Below the pieces are notes generated by a model. The model searched no databases. It saw nothing but the letters and a program-made list of their open reading frames with translations, and was not told where the DNA came from. A program made the position numbers and the translations under genes. A stretch of 64,000 bases of DNA, from the NCBI RefSeq assembly GCF_016864375.1, contig NZ_CP069354.1, positions 5,291,501 through 5,355,500 of the forward strand. The letters are read 5' to 3'. Source of the stretch: Microvirga sp. VF16. GTDB taxonomy: Bacteria; Pseudomonadota; Alphaproteobacteria; Rhizobiales; Beijerinckiaceae. Numbering within the stretch: the first letter of the stretch is position 1; every line of letters starts with the position of its first letter. Positions 23,849 to 32,406 of the stretch are shown here, piece by piece.

Positions 23849-24628
23849 TCAGATCGCACCCGGTCCTGGCGTAGCTCCGGGCGGGCATTTGCCGAGGATG
23901 ATCATGCCGAGCACCTCGTCCTGCGTGACGTCCTGCACATTGGCCGAGCCGACGAGCTTGCCGTTCTTCATCACGCTGACGCGGTCGGCGAGGCCGAAGA
24001 CATCGTGGATGTCGTGACTGATGAGGAAGATGCCGATCCCTTCCTTCTTCAGCTGCAGCACAAGATCGGCCACCTGCTGCGTCTCGGCGGGACCGAGCGC
24101 CGCTGTAGGCTCATCCATGATTAGCACGCGGGCATTGAAGTAGATCGCGCGCGCAATCGCCACCGATTGGCGCTGACCGCCGGAGAGCGCTTTAACAGGC
24201 TCCTTGAAGCGGCGGAAATGCGGATTGAGACGCGCCATGACCTTGCGCGTCTCGGCCTCCATCGTCGCATCGTCGAGGGTGCCATAGGGCGTGAGGACTT
24301 CCCGTCCAAGGAAGATATTTCCTGCTGCGTCGATGTTATCGGCGAGCGCGAGCGTCTGATAGATCGTCTCGATGCCGTAGCGCTTGGCATCGCGGGGCGT
24401 CGAGATGTCGGCGTGCTCGCCATTCACGTAGATCTCGCCCGCATCCGCCTTGTAGGCGCCGGAGAGGATCTTGATCAGCGTCGACTTGCCGGCGCCGTTA
24501 TGGCCGAGCAGACCCACCACCTCGCCGGGGCGCAGATCGACGGACACGTCGTCGACAGCCTTGATACCACCGAAAGCGATGGAGATGTTGCGCATCTCGA
24601 CGAGAGACGCCGTTCCATTCGTGTGCAT
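23849..24628 (-). CDS. xylG: Sugar ABC transporter ATP-binding protein (xylose/ribose type, single NBD)
   Basis: Powers import through the adjacent permease. At 259 residues it has one nucleotide-binding domain: Walker A GHNGAGKSTLIKI, Q-loop IYQTLALADN, signature LSGGQRQSVAIARAI, Walker B VLIMDEPTAALG, switch His LISHDIHDVF. Classical XylG, RbsA and MglA carry two fused domains (about 500 aa), so this is the short type that must homodimerise. It lies 12 bases after the permease gene in the order binding protein-permease-ATPase-dehydrogenase. The xylose label rests on the neighbouring XylF-like and xylose dehydrogenase-like products. Confidence 0.88.
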   Translation of the reverse strand: MHTNGTASLVEMRNISIAFGGIKAVDDVSVDLRPGEVVGLLGHNGAGKSTLIKILSGAYKADAGEIYVNGEHADISTPRDAKRYGIETIYQTLALADNIDAAGNIFLGREVLTPYGTLDDATMEAETRKVMARLNPHFRRFKEPVKALSGGQRQSVAIARAIYFNARVLIMDEPTAALGPAETQQVADLVLQLKKEGIGIFLISHDIHDVFGLADRVSVMKNGKLVGSANVQDVTQDEVLGMIILGKCPPGATPGPGAI

Positions 24629-24640
24629 GATGCGCGTCCC

Positions 24641-25936
24641 TTACTTGATGCGACGGCGATAGAGGCTATCGACCCACACCGCCAGCACGAGAACCGCGCC
24701 GACGACGATGTTCTGCAGCGGTGTGTCCACGCCGAGCAGCACCATGCCCGACTGCAGTGACTGCATGACGAGCGCGCCGAGCATAGCGCCAGCGATGGTG
24801 CCGATGCCGCCGGCGAGCGACGTACCGCCGATCACCGCGGACGCGATCACGTAAAGCTCGTCGAGGGTACCGGCCGCATTGGTCGCCGCGTTCAGACGCG
24901 CGGTCGAAATGCAGGCAGAGATGCCGCAGAGCAGGCCCATCAGGCCGAACACCTTCATCAGCGTCCAGCGGGTGTTGATGCCCGACAGTTCCGCCGCTTC
25001 CGGATTGCCGCCGATGGCGAAGACATAACGGCCGAAGCGTCGGCGCGTCGCAATGAAGGTCATCACCAGACCAACGACGACCGCGATCAGCACCGGCAAT
25101 GCGACACCATGCGGAATGAACAATCCGCCTTCGGGCCACGCGATGCCGTTCGCTTCCGCCCAGCGGCGCGCCGTGCCAGCGGGCAGCGGATAGGCATTGG
25201 CAATGGCGGCGGCCCCGAGCACGGCGACGCAGGCGATACCGGCAATCACCGCATCCGCCCAACCGGGACGCACCGGGAAGCCGAAGCTCAGGCGGCGGCG
25301 GCGGGCAAGGCCCAAAGCCACGATGATGCCGCCGCAGGCAATCGCGGCAATGACCCAGGTGGCGGTCGCGCCGAGCGCACCTTCCACACCGCCGCCAAAG
25401 GCCTTGAAGCGGGTATCCATGGGCGCGATGGTCTGACCGGTCGTGACCCACCAGGCCGCGCCGCGCCACACGAGCAGGCCGCCGAGCGTGACGATGAAGG
25501 AGGGAATGCCGAGATAGGCGATGAGCCAGCCCTGGAAAAGGCCGATCGATCCGCCGACAACGAGCGCGATCAGCACGGCGAGCGGTGCGGTGAGCCAATG
25601 TTCCAGCCCGAGATAGGCCGGCAGCCACTGCACCTGCGCAACGCCGATGATCATGCCGACGACGCCGAGGATCGCGCCGACGGAGAGGTCGATGTTCCGC
25701 GTGACGATGACGAGCACCATGCCGGTCGCCATGACCGCCACGGAAGCGGTCTGGACCGACAGGTTCCAGAGATTGCGCGGAGTGAGAAAAACGCCGCCGG
25801 AGAGAATGTCGAAGCCGATCCAGATCACGGCAAGCGCCGCCAGCATGCCGAGCATGCGGACATCGATCTCGAGTTTCGACAGGAGCGAGCCGGAAGCGGC
25901 GCTCGGCGGGGCAGTCGTGGCAACAGGTGCAGTCAT
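24641..25936 (-). CDS. xylH: Sugar ABC transporter permease (xylose/ribose type)
   Basis: An inner-membrane channel of the CUT2 family. The 431 residues contain about 11-12 hydrophobic segments. The family motif ATGMVLVIVTRNIDLSVGAILG is in the N-terminal third, GIPSFIVTLGGLLVWRGAAW in the middle, FAIGGNPEAAELSGINTRW later, and GGTSLAGGIGTIAGAMLGAL near the end. XylH-type permeases are longer than RbsC by inserted loops between helices, as here. It lies between the binding-protein gene (across a repeat) and the ATPase gene. Confidence 0.9.
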   Translation of the reverse strand: MTAPVATTAPPSAASGSLLSKLEIDVRMLGMLAALAVIWIGFDILSGGVFLTPRNLWNLSVQTASVAVMATGMVLVIVTRNIDLSVGAILGVVGMIIGVAQVQWLPAYLGLEHWLTAPLAVLIALVVGGSIGLFQGWLIAYLGIPSFIVTLGGLLVWRGAAWWVTTGQTIAPMDTRFKAFGGGVEGALGATATWVIAAIACGGIIVALGLARRRRLSFGFPVRPGWADAVIAGIACVAVLGAAAIANAYPLPAGTARRWAEANGIAWPEGGLFIPHGVALPVLIAVVVGLVMTFIATRRRFGRYVFAIGGNPEAAELSGINTRWTLMKVFGLMGLLCGISACISTARLNAATNAAGTLDELYVIASAVIGGTSLAGGIGTIAGAMLGALVMQSLQSGMVLLGVDTPLQNIVVGAVLVLAVWVDSLYRRRIK

Positions 25937-25977
25937 GACGTCACGCTGAAAGGCGAATGAAAAGTCTCATGAAAAAT

Positions 25978-26075
25978 GTCATCCCCGGCCGAAGTGTCAG
26001 CGGAGGAGAAGGGATCCATTGCGCAGAGCGTTGAATGGATCCCCTTCCCTTGCCTAAAGGCTCGCCGGGGACGAC
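25978..26075. repeat. GTCATCCCCGG-type palindrome between binding-protein and permease genes
   Basis: Outer arms GTCATCCCCGGCCGAAG and CTCGCCGGGGACGAC enclose a second stem (AGGGATCCATT / AATGGATCCCCTT). A hairpin directly downstream of a binding-protein gene often protects its mRNA, allowing more binding protein than permease. It is closely related to the copy at 16910-17003. Confidence 0.75.
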
Positions 26076-26091
26076 AAGGAGCAAGCCCCGA

Positions 26092-27135
26092 TCAGTTGCA
26101 GGCCTTCGCAGCGCCCGCCTTCACGCCCTGGCAGACCACGTCCTTCGTGACCCAGCCGGCATTGATGACCACGTCGAGATTATCCTTCGTGATCGCAACG
26201 GGCGTGAGAAAGAGAGCGGTCATGTTCTGCTTCTTCGGACCGAGGTTCCAAGGCTTTGCACCCTGGATCTCGGTGAGCTTCTTGCCGCCTGCGAGCTGCA
26301 CGGCGATCTCTGCTGCGTTGCGGCCGAGTTCGCGGGCATCCTTGAACACCGTGACGGTCTGCGTGCCGAGCGCCACGCGGTTCAGAGCCGCCTTGTCGGC
26401 GTCCTGACCGGAGACCGGCACGGAACCGGCGAGGCCCTGCGCCGCGAGAGCAGCAATCGCGCCGCCCGCGGTGCCGTCATTGGCGGCGATCACCGCATCG
26501 ATCTTGTTGTTGTTCTTGGTGAGGAACTGCTCCATGTTCCGCTGCGCATTGGCGGGGAGCCAGCCATCCGTATAGGCCTCGCCAACATTCTTGATCTTGC
26601 CGGAATCGATCGCACTCTTAAGCACTTCCATCGAGCCCTGGAACAGGAAGTTGGCGTTCGGATCGGCGCCCGAGCCCTTGATGAAGGCGTAGTTGCCTTC
26701 CGGCTTCAGCTTGAACACCTCACGGGCCTGGAGGCGGCCGACCTCGACATTGTCGAAGGTGAGATAGAAGACCTGCGGGATTTCGATGAGGCGGTCATAG
26801 CCGACGACCGGAATGCCTTCTGCGACCGCCTTCTCGACGGCCGGGCGCACCGCATCCGCGTCCTGCGCCAGCACGATCAGCGCCTTGGCGCCGCGGGAGA
26901 TGAGGCTCTCGATATCGGTGAGCTGCTTGGACGGCGAGGATTGCGCATCCGCCGACACATAGGTGCCGCCGGCCTTCTCGACGGCGGCCTTGATGGCGGC
27001 CTCGTCGGTCTTCCAGCGTTCTTCCTGGAAGTTCGACCAGCTGACGCCGACGACCGGGCCCTTCTGGGCGAAGGCGGCGGTGGCGGACAGAGCCAGAGCG
27101 GCAAGACTGATCAGTGCGTGTTTCTTCGATAGCAT
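26092..27135 (-). CDS. xylF: Periplasmic sugar-binding protein, xylose (XylF) type
   Basis: Captures the sugar for the downstream permease. A clear signal peptide (residues 1-22, ALISLAALALSATAAFAQ) precedes a periplasmic-binding-protein-like domain: VVGVSWSNFQEERWKTDEAA, LIVLAQDADAVRPAVEKAV, IPVVGYDRLIE, GSGADPNANFLFQGSMEVL, AVIAANDGTAGGAIAAL and PVSGQDADKAAL. These match XylF blocks more closely than RbsB. The ATG at 27135 follows AGGAGGAAG by a good spacing; upstream extension is unsupported. A terminal Cys-x13-Cys region (VCQGVKAGAAKACN) may form a disulfide. Confidence 0.9.
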   Translation of the reverse strand: MLSKKHALISLAALALSATAAFAQKGPVVGVSWSNFQEERWKTDEAAIKAAVEKAGGTYVSADAQSSPSKQLTDIESLISRGAKALIVLAQDADAVRPAVEKAVAEGIPVVGYDRLIEIPQVFYLTFDNVEVGRLQAREVFKLKPEGNYAFIKGSGADPNANFLFQGSMEVLKSAIDSGKIKNVGEAYTDGWLPANAQRNMEQFLTKNNNKIDAVIAANDGTAGGAIAALAAQGLAGSVPVSGQDADKAALNRVALGTQTVTVFKDARELGRNAAEIAVQLAGGKKLTEIQGAKPWNLGPKKQNMTALFLTPVAITKDNLDVVINAGWVTKDVVCQGVKAGAAKACN

Positions 27136-27352
27136 CGGCTTCCTCCTGGACCTTGCGTTCCCTTTACAAGTCCCTTGCTCATGACAGGCTGTCGGTCCGA
27201 GGCGGATCGACGATATGGCTCGCTCTGCCATGCTTTATATTTCGAGCGCGGAAATAATTATCTCAGCCGTTCCTGGCTTCAAGCACCTTCAGGCTTATAT
27301 TTTCGTCTGATACCCATCTATCTTGGAATTGTTTTATTCATAAACCGAACAA
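27136..27352. promoter_or_regulatory. xylF-ROK regulator divergent region with candidate operators
   Basis: An inverted repeat TATTTC-N7-GAAATA lies at 27238-27256. The motif TTATATTTCG (27235-27244) recurs as TTATATTTTCG at about 27295-27305. The region is AT-rich against a GC-rich background. The most likely user is the adjacent ROK repressor, controlling the transporter operon and itself. Confidence 0.5.
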
Positions 27353-28570
27353 ATGAACGCGATGACCATGCTTTCCCTCTCTCCTCGTGAAACGGCCCGG
27401 CGGCGCCTGCTCGATGCTCTGCGCCGGGAAGGCGCCATGGCGCGGGTGGAGATCGGCCAGCATCTCGGCATGAGTCCGGCGAGCGTCTCCGACCTGACGG
27501 CCAGCCTCCTCGATGAGGGCATCCTGGTTGCGGAAGAGACGACGGACCCGGCCTCGAGCCTGATTCGCGGGCGTCCCAAGACGCGCCTTTACTTTGCGGA
27601 AACCCTGGGATCGGTGATCGGCGTCTGGACCGGCTTCAACCGCATCGAGCTGCGGCTGGTGGACAGCGCGGGACGCAACCGGGCCAGCCGGCACATCGAA
27701 CGGCCCTTGCGCAATCTCGGGGCGGAAGAACTGATGAATGTGCTGGCGGAGACGATCACCGTCTTCGCCGAGGAGACCGGCGCACACAACGTGAAGGCCG
27801 TAGGCCTCGCCTGCCAGGGCTATGTGGACACGCGGGACGGCATCGTCGCCTGGAGCCCGGTGCTCGGCACCCGCGATCTGCCTCTGGCCTCCGGGCTTGG
27901 TGAAAGGCTCGGCAAGCCCGTTCTGATCGAGAACGATGCCAGCGCCATGGCCTTTGCCATCACGCAGCGGAACTCGGATCTGCGATCGGGCCGCACGGCC
28001 TGCCTGATGATCGGCGACGGCGTCGGCCTCGGCTTTCTCATCCAGGGCGAGCTCTATCGCGGCGCGCGCTTCGGCGGCAGCGAGTTCGGCCATGTGCGCC
28101 TGCGCCGAAGCGGCCCGCAATGCCGCTGCGGCGGACGCGGCTGCATCGAGGCCTATCTCGCCGATTACGCGCTCCATCGGGATGCGCAGCTCATCGACCA
28201 CCGACCGGCCCCGACCCTGCTGCTGCCGAGCGAGGACGCCATGGGTTCTATCGTCGAGCAGGCGAGAGCGGGCGATCCCGCCCTCCTCAACCTCTTCCAG
28301 GCCGCCGGCGAAGTATTGGGCGATGCGGTCGGCATCCTGATCCAGACCCTGGAGCCCGATCACATCGTGATCTGCGGTCCCGGCACCCGCGCCATGGACC
28401 TGCTGCGCCCCTCCTTCGAGGCAGCGCTCGAATCGCAGACCATTCCCGAGCTGAGAGCGCTCGCCGCCATCCACGTGGTGGAATCTTCCATGGACCTTTT
28501 GACCGAAGGCGTCGTCATGCAGGCCCTGCGCGAACTCGACCTTGATCTCGCACGCTCGAAGGCCGCCTGA
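27353..28570 (+). CDS. ROK-family transcriptional repressor (XylR-like)
   Basis: Residues 1-80 form a winged HTH (ARRRLLDALRREGAMARVEI, LGMSPASVSDLTASLLDEG). Residues about 85-390 are a ROK sugar-kinase-like effector domain with GLACQGYVDTRDG, ENDASAMAF, GDGVGLGFLIQGELYRG, the ROK zinc motif CRCGGRGCIEAYLA (CxCGxxGC), and ICGPGTRAM. It should bind the imported sugar and release DNA. Divergent placement against the xylose-type transporter operon supports that regulon. A terminator hairpin lies just downstream. Start at 27353; ATGs at 27362 and 27368 are close alternatives. Confidence 0.9.
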   Translation: MNAMTMLSLSPRETARRRLLDALRREGAMARVEIGQHLGMSPASVSDLTASLLDEGILVAEETTDPASSLIRGRPKTRLYFAETLGSVIGVWTGFNRIELRLVDSAGRNRASRHIERPLRNLGAEELMNVLAETITVFAEETGAHNVKAVGLACQGYVDTRDGIVAWSPVLGTRDLPLASGLGERLGKPVLIENDASAMAFAITQRNSDLRSGRTACLMIGDGVGLGFLIQGELYRGARFGGSEFGHVRLRRSGPQCRCGGRGCIEAYLADYALHRDAQLIDHRPAPTLLLPSEDAMGSIVEQARAGDPALLNLFQAAGEVLGDAVGILIQTLEPDHIVICGPGTRAMDLLRPSFEAALESQTIPELRALAAIHVVESSMDLLTEGVVMQALRELDLDLARSKAA

Positions 28571-28588
28571 GGCTCATCCCAAAAGAAA

Positions 28589-28617
28589 GTGCCGCCACGG
28601 CCTTCTCTGGGCGGCAC
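28589..28617. terminator. Hairpin between convergent ROK and RTX genes
   Basis: GTGCCGCC (28589-28596) and GGCGGCAC (28610-28617) form an 8-bp stem. AAAAGAAA precedes it, which gives a T-rich tail on the minus strand for the RTX gene. It lies between convergent stop codons. Confidence 0.6.
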
Positions 28618-28645
28618 ATCTCGCTCAAACCTCCGCGTGCTCCGA

Positions 28646-31600
28646 TCAGATCACGTAGAAGTCGTGGTAGTAGAGCTTTACCTTGTTGGAGATGGTGGCG
28701 ATCTTCACCTGGGCCTTCGAGCCGGTGCCGTCCTGGTCGTAGTAGAGCGCGCCGGTCTTCTTGTCGTAGACGATGCGATCCTCGCGATCCTGCGCCTTCT
28801 TGCCCTCGATGAACATGTCGGACTTGAACTTCTTCGGCTTGGAGAGCGAGCCCGAACCCAGCTTGGTGAAATACTTGTTGTCGAGGTAGAAGCTGTCATC
28901 CGAAGACCTGAAATCGTAGATCCGATCCACGTTCGTGCTCTTGTTCAACCGTGTATCGAACACGAACACGTCCTTGCCCGAGCTGCCATACAGCTTGTCG
29001 TTGCCGGTCCCGCCGAAAATACGGTCGTTGCCGAACTCGCCATAGAGCGTGTCATTGCCGTTGCTGCCGTAGATCGTGTCGTTGCCGGCTTCGCCGCGGA
29101 GCGTATCCGCCCGCGAGGTGCCGCGGAGCGTGAACGGCGTCGTCTCGCCCGTGTAGTTGGTCACGGTGATGTTCACCGTCAGGCTCGCCACGCCGCCATA
29201 GGGATCGCTGGCCAGGATCGTCACCTGGTTCAAGGGCCTCGTCTCGAAGTCGAGCGGCCCGGTCACCACCAGGCTGTTGCCGATGATGCCGAAGGACCCG
29301 CTCGAGCCCGGCGCCAGGCTGTAGGTGATCCTGTCCCCGTCCAGATCCGTAGCCGCCAGCGTGCCCACCTCCGCGTTCCCGGGGGCGTTCTCGCGGATGC
29401 TGGCGTTCGACAGCGTCAGCCCTGTTGGCGCGGCATTGACGAACTCCGTCCCATCGGCGAACTGCAACTGCCGGACATCCTTGAGCAAGTCGATGCCATC
29501 CGGACCTGTGACCGTGACGGTGCCGTCGGCATTGCGGGTCACACTGGACTGCGCACGGCTGCCTGAGAACACCGCCGTGTTGAGGCCTGAACCTCCGTCC
29601 AGCGTGTCGTTGCCGGCTCTGCCCGTCAGAATGTCATTGCCATCTCCGCCCAGGATATGGTTGTCAATGCTACTGCCATACAATGTATCGCCAGCGTTGG
29701 AACCGATCAGACCTTCGATGTCCTCGTAAGTATCGCCCGCCGCCTCACCGGTTCCTGCGACGCTCGCGAAGCCGACCGGCGCGAGGTCAAATATCACAGG
29801 ATTGCTCAAGTCTGCGGTTACACCTGCATCCGCATTAGCATAGCTGGCATAGTCAAAGCCGTCATATCCACGGAGAGTATCACCTCCAGCGCCGCCTACC
29901 AATGTATCGGAACCTTCAGCCCCTCGGAGAGTGTCGGCCCCAGCGCCGCCGATCAGCACATTGTTGTTCGCATCACCTGTAAGACCATCAGCCTGCGCCG
30001 AGCCGATCAACCCTTCGATCGAGTCGTAGCTATCGCCCTCTGCGTCGCCCTCATTCTGAGTAGAATCATCGAGTGAAGCCTCCACCCCTCCGACAGTGAC
30101 GTCCTGGTAGGATGCATAGTCAAAGCGATCACCTCCGTTCAGTGTGTCGTTGCCAGCGCCGCCCACGAGCGTGTCATTGCCACCCTGGCCCCAGATCAGG
30201 TCGTCGCCGCCCAGGCCTTTGATCAGATCGTTTCCGTCGTTGCCGGCCATCCAGTTGTATGTTTCGGTGCCCGTCAGGGCATCCGAATGTTCGGAGCCGA
30301 CCAGGTTCTCGATGCTGTCGTAAGTGTCGCCCGCGGCGTCGCCGGCATTGTCGTTGGCATCCCCAGGCCTCAGGCTGGCGGTCACTCCGGCTGCGGCGCC
30401 CTGATAGGAGGCCGTATCGCCGACATTGGCGCGGGCCTTGGTGTCGGACGGCGACAAGTTGTCGAAACCGCCGCTCAAAATATCTCTACCGGCTCCGCCG
30501 TACAGCCAGTCATCCCCGTCTGCGCCCTGGAGATGATCGTTTCCGGTGCCACCATTCAGCGTATCATTGCCACCCATACCAGACAGCTGGGTTCCCCCGT
30601 CACGCCCGGTCAGCACGTCATTGTGGCTTGAGCCGCGCATACCCTGGATGTTGACGTAGGTATCGCCAAGGGCCTCACCTGTATTTCCCACTGAGCCCTT
30701 GAGGTTGGCGGTCACACCCGCCACGGCATCAACGTAATCGGCCCAATTGAATCCGGCTCCGCCATCGAGGCGATCCGCACCGGCGCCGCCGTTGAGGAAA
30801 TCGTCTCCGGCGCCGCCATAGAGCGAGTCGTTGCCGGCCTTCCCATTCAGGGTATCGACCTGGCCCACGATATCCGTTCCGACATAGATGTCGTTGTGAG
30901 AGGTTCCGTTCACCGTGACGGCGATTTCGCGAGCGTCGATGATCTGATTACGGATCACGCCATTGCCATCGGTTCCGTCATCCCAAACAATCGAGATGCG
31001 CCCGTCGGGAAGCTCCGTGACCGAGGTGATCCCACCTTGGTCTCCTTTTTGAAGAGCACCGTCATTAATCAGCTTGGGCCCGACGATTGTTCCATCGGCC
31101 TTGACCAGTTGCAGATAAATATCGCCGTTGTCGTTCCCGACCCAATCCTCATAGATGACGGCGTATCCGCCTGCGAAACCACCTTTTGTCAGGGCAACGA
31201 TTTCAGGAGGATATTCCGTCCATGTTCCATTTTGCTGCAAGGAGCCTGTCGCTACCTTGCCTCCATTGGCATCATAGACCTGCGTGGAAAACTTTCTTGC
31301 ATTCCCCTCCTGCCAGCTGACGACAAAGCCGCCATTGGACAACGCCGTTATTTTAGGCTCATTTGCATTTTGACCGCTGGCATTCCCCGTTAGCACAGTG
31401 ACTGTGTTGTTGGCCCCTACAAGGGCGACCTTGATAACGCCACTTTCTTCCCACGTGACCGCATGCCTGCCATCCGCAAGCTCCGTGACATCGGGCTGGG
31501 TGACGCCTGAACCTGTTACAATGTTGAATTGAGTGCCATCCTGCCGCTTGAAATGGATGACATCTTGCGTGTCATTGCTTGCAGCCCAGACAGCGACCCA

Positions 31601-31990
31601 TTCGTTACCGTCCGATGCAAAGGACGGAAAGTCATTTCTGGGAAGCCCAGTGGTGGTCGGCGACGCAATGGTAAAAAGCCCACCGTCCTTCGCGCCCGTA
31701 ACCGAAAACTTTTGAGCTTGGACCGTTGCATTGGCGCCGCTCCACCCAACGATAAAGCTGCCATCGTCGAGGACTGTCACCTTGGGGGCCCTCGGCGTCC
31801 CGACCGTACTTGCAAGATCCTGTCTGGCACCGACAGGATTCCCCAAGCCGTCATAAACCTGCACGCAGGTAACGCCCCTTGAATCCCAAACAACGATGTA
31901 GCCACCGTTAGGCAGGGCCGCCACAGTGCTCTCATCCGCACCATTTGGACCTGTAACCGTTTTAGGATTGCCCCACTTCTCGATCGCCAT
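28646..31990 (-). CDS. Large RTX/cadherin-like secreted protein
   Basis: A predicted type I-secreted, calcium-binding protein of 1114 residues. Residues 1-360 are repeated beta-sheet blades (GGYIVVWDSRG, DGSFIVGWSG, GRHAVTWEES, GGFVVSWQEG) resembling a propeller. Residues about 365-810 contain many RTX nonapeptides (GGAGNDTLNGG, GRAGNDTLDGG), interleaved with VTANL/GDTY modules. A cadherin-like domain (TGLTLSNASIRENAPG, ATDLDGDRITYSL) precedes more RTX repeats, then a C-terminal 110-residue domain (GKDVFVFDTR to YYHDFYVI) shared with the RTX nuclease. No N-terminal signal peptide, as expected for type I secretion. GGAGAAG lies upstream of the ATG at 31990. No enzymatic domain is visible; adhesion or matrix role is inferred. 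Confidence 0.88.
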   Translation of the reverse strand: MAIEKWGNPKTVTGPNGADESTVAALPNGGYIVVWDSRGVTCVQVYDGLGNPVGARQDLASTVGTPRAPKVTVLDDGSFIVGWSGANATVQAQKFSVTGAKDGGLFTIASPTTTGLPRNDFPSFASDGNEWVAVWAASNDTQDVIHFKRQDGTQFNIVTGSGVTQPDVTELADGRHAVTWEESGVIKVALVGANNTVTVLTGNASGQNANEPKITALSNGGFVVSWQEGNARKFSTQVYDANGGKVATGSLQQNGTWTEYPPEIVALTKGGFAGGYAVIYEDWVGNDNGDIYLQLVKADGTIVGPKLINDGALQKGDQGGITSVTELPDGRISIVWDDGTDGNGVIRNQIIDAREIAVTVNGTSHNDIYVGTDIVGQVDTLNGKAGNDSLYGGAGDDFLNGGAGADRLDGGAGFNWADYVDAVAGVTANLKGSVGNTGEALGDTYVNIQGMRGSSHNDVLTGRDGGTQLSGMGGNDTLNGGTGNDHLQGADGDDWLYGGAGRDILSGGFDNLSPSDTKARANVGDTASYQGAAAGVTASLRPGDANDNAGDAAGDTYDSIENLVGSEHSDALTGTETYNWMAGNDGNDLIKGLGGDDLIWGQGGNDTLVGGAGNDTLNGGDRFDYASYQDVTVGGVEASLDDSTQNEGDAEGDSYDSIEGLIGSAQADGLTGDANNNVLIGGAGADTLRGAEGSDTLVGGAGGDTLRGYDGFDYASYANADAGVTADLSNPVIFDLAPVGFASVAGTGEAAGDTYEDIEGLIGSNAGDTLYGSSIDNHILGGDGNDILTGRAGNDTLDGGSGLNTAVFSGSRAQSSVTRNADGTVTVTGPDGIDLLKDVRQLQFADGTEFVNAAPTGLTLSNASIRENAPGNAEVGTLAATDLDGDRITYSLAPGSSGSFGIIGNSLVVTGPLDFETRPLNQVTILASDPYGGVASLTVNITVTNYTGETTPFTLRGTSRADTLRGEAGNDTIYGSNGNDTLYGEFGNDRIFGGTGNDKLYGSSGKDVFVFDTRLNKSTNVDRIYDFRSSDDSFYLDNKYFTKLGSGSLSKPKKFKSDMFIEGKKAQDREDRIVYDKKTGALYYDQDGTGSKAQVKIATISNKVKLYYHDFYVI

Positions 31991-32406
31991 AATTCTTCTC
32001 CCTAAAATTGCCAACGCCCCGGCCTGCCCTGCAATGGAATCACGGCGACCATTGTGATGTTGTAGTATGCAGCGGCGAGATTTAATGCAAGGTTATAGCT
32101 TGTAAAGGGGTAGTCTGGTGCGTTGACGCACATGGCAAAGCTTGAGATCGACCATCAGGAGCCGGCATTCGTTACGTCATGGGAAAATAGTATTGAATTT
32201 CAAACACTTCCGTGACCACGAGATCTCAGCGATCCAGGCATCGAAATCTGTTCCCGCATGATGGAAGCATCCTGGTCTCAAGGGCATGCCGGATTGAAAC
32301 CGAGCGCGCATCCTTCGGAGTGGTCCAAAGCGGCGATGCCATAGCCATCCGTCCCGGGACCCGCTATCTCTTCCCCGTGAGCAGCCCTTCAAGCCCCCGA
32401 GACCCG
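31991..32406. other. Intergenic region between the RTX gene and polA
   Basis: A 416-base divergent gap. An AT-richer centre (about 32055-32205) should hold both promoters. One inverted repeat GTGCGT-TG-ACGCAC lies at 32118-32131. An open frame from 32212 joins polA in phase, but its 65 residues have no polymerase homology. I see no RNA gene here. Confidence 0.45.

Noticed and set aside
28980..30860. Regularly spaced short repeats that might suggest a CRISPR array
   Set aside because: They are in-frame RTX nonapeptide codons of the minus-strand protein, not separated by unique spacers of constant length.
32212..32406. An N-terminal 65-residue extension of PolA
   Set aside because: It has no similarity to polymerase sequences that I recognise, and the family N-terminus begins just after the ATG at 32407.
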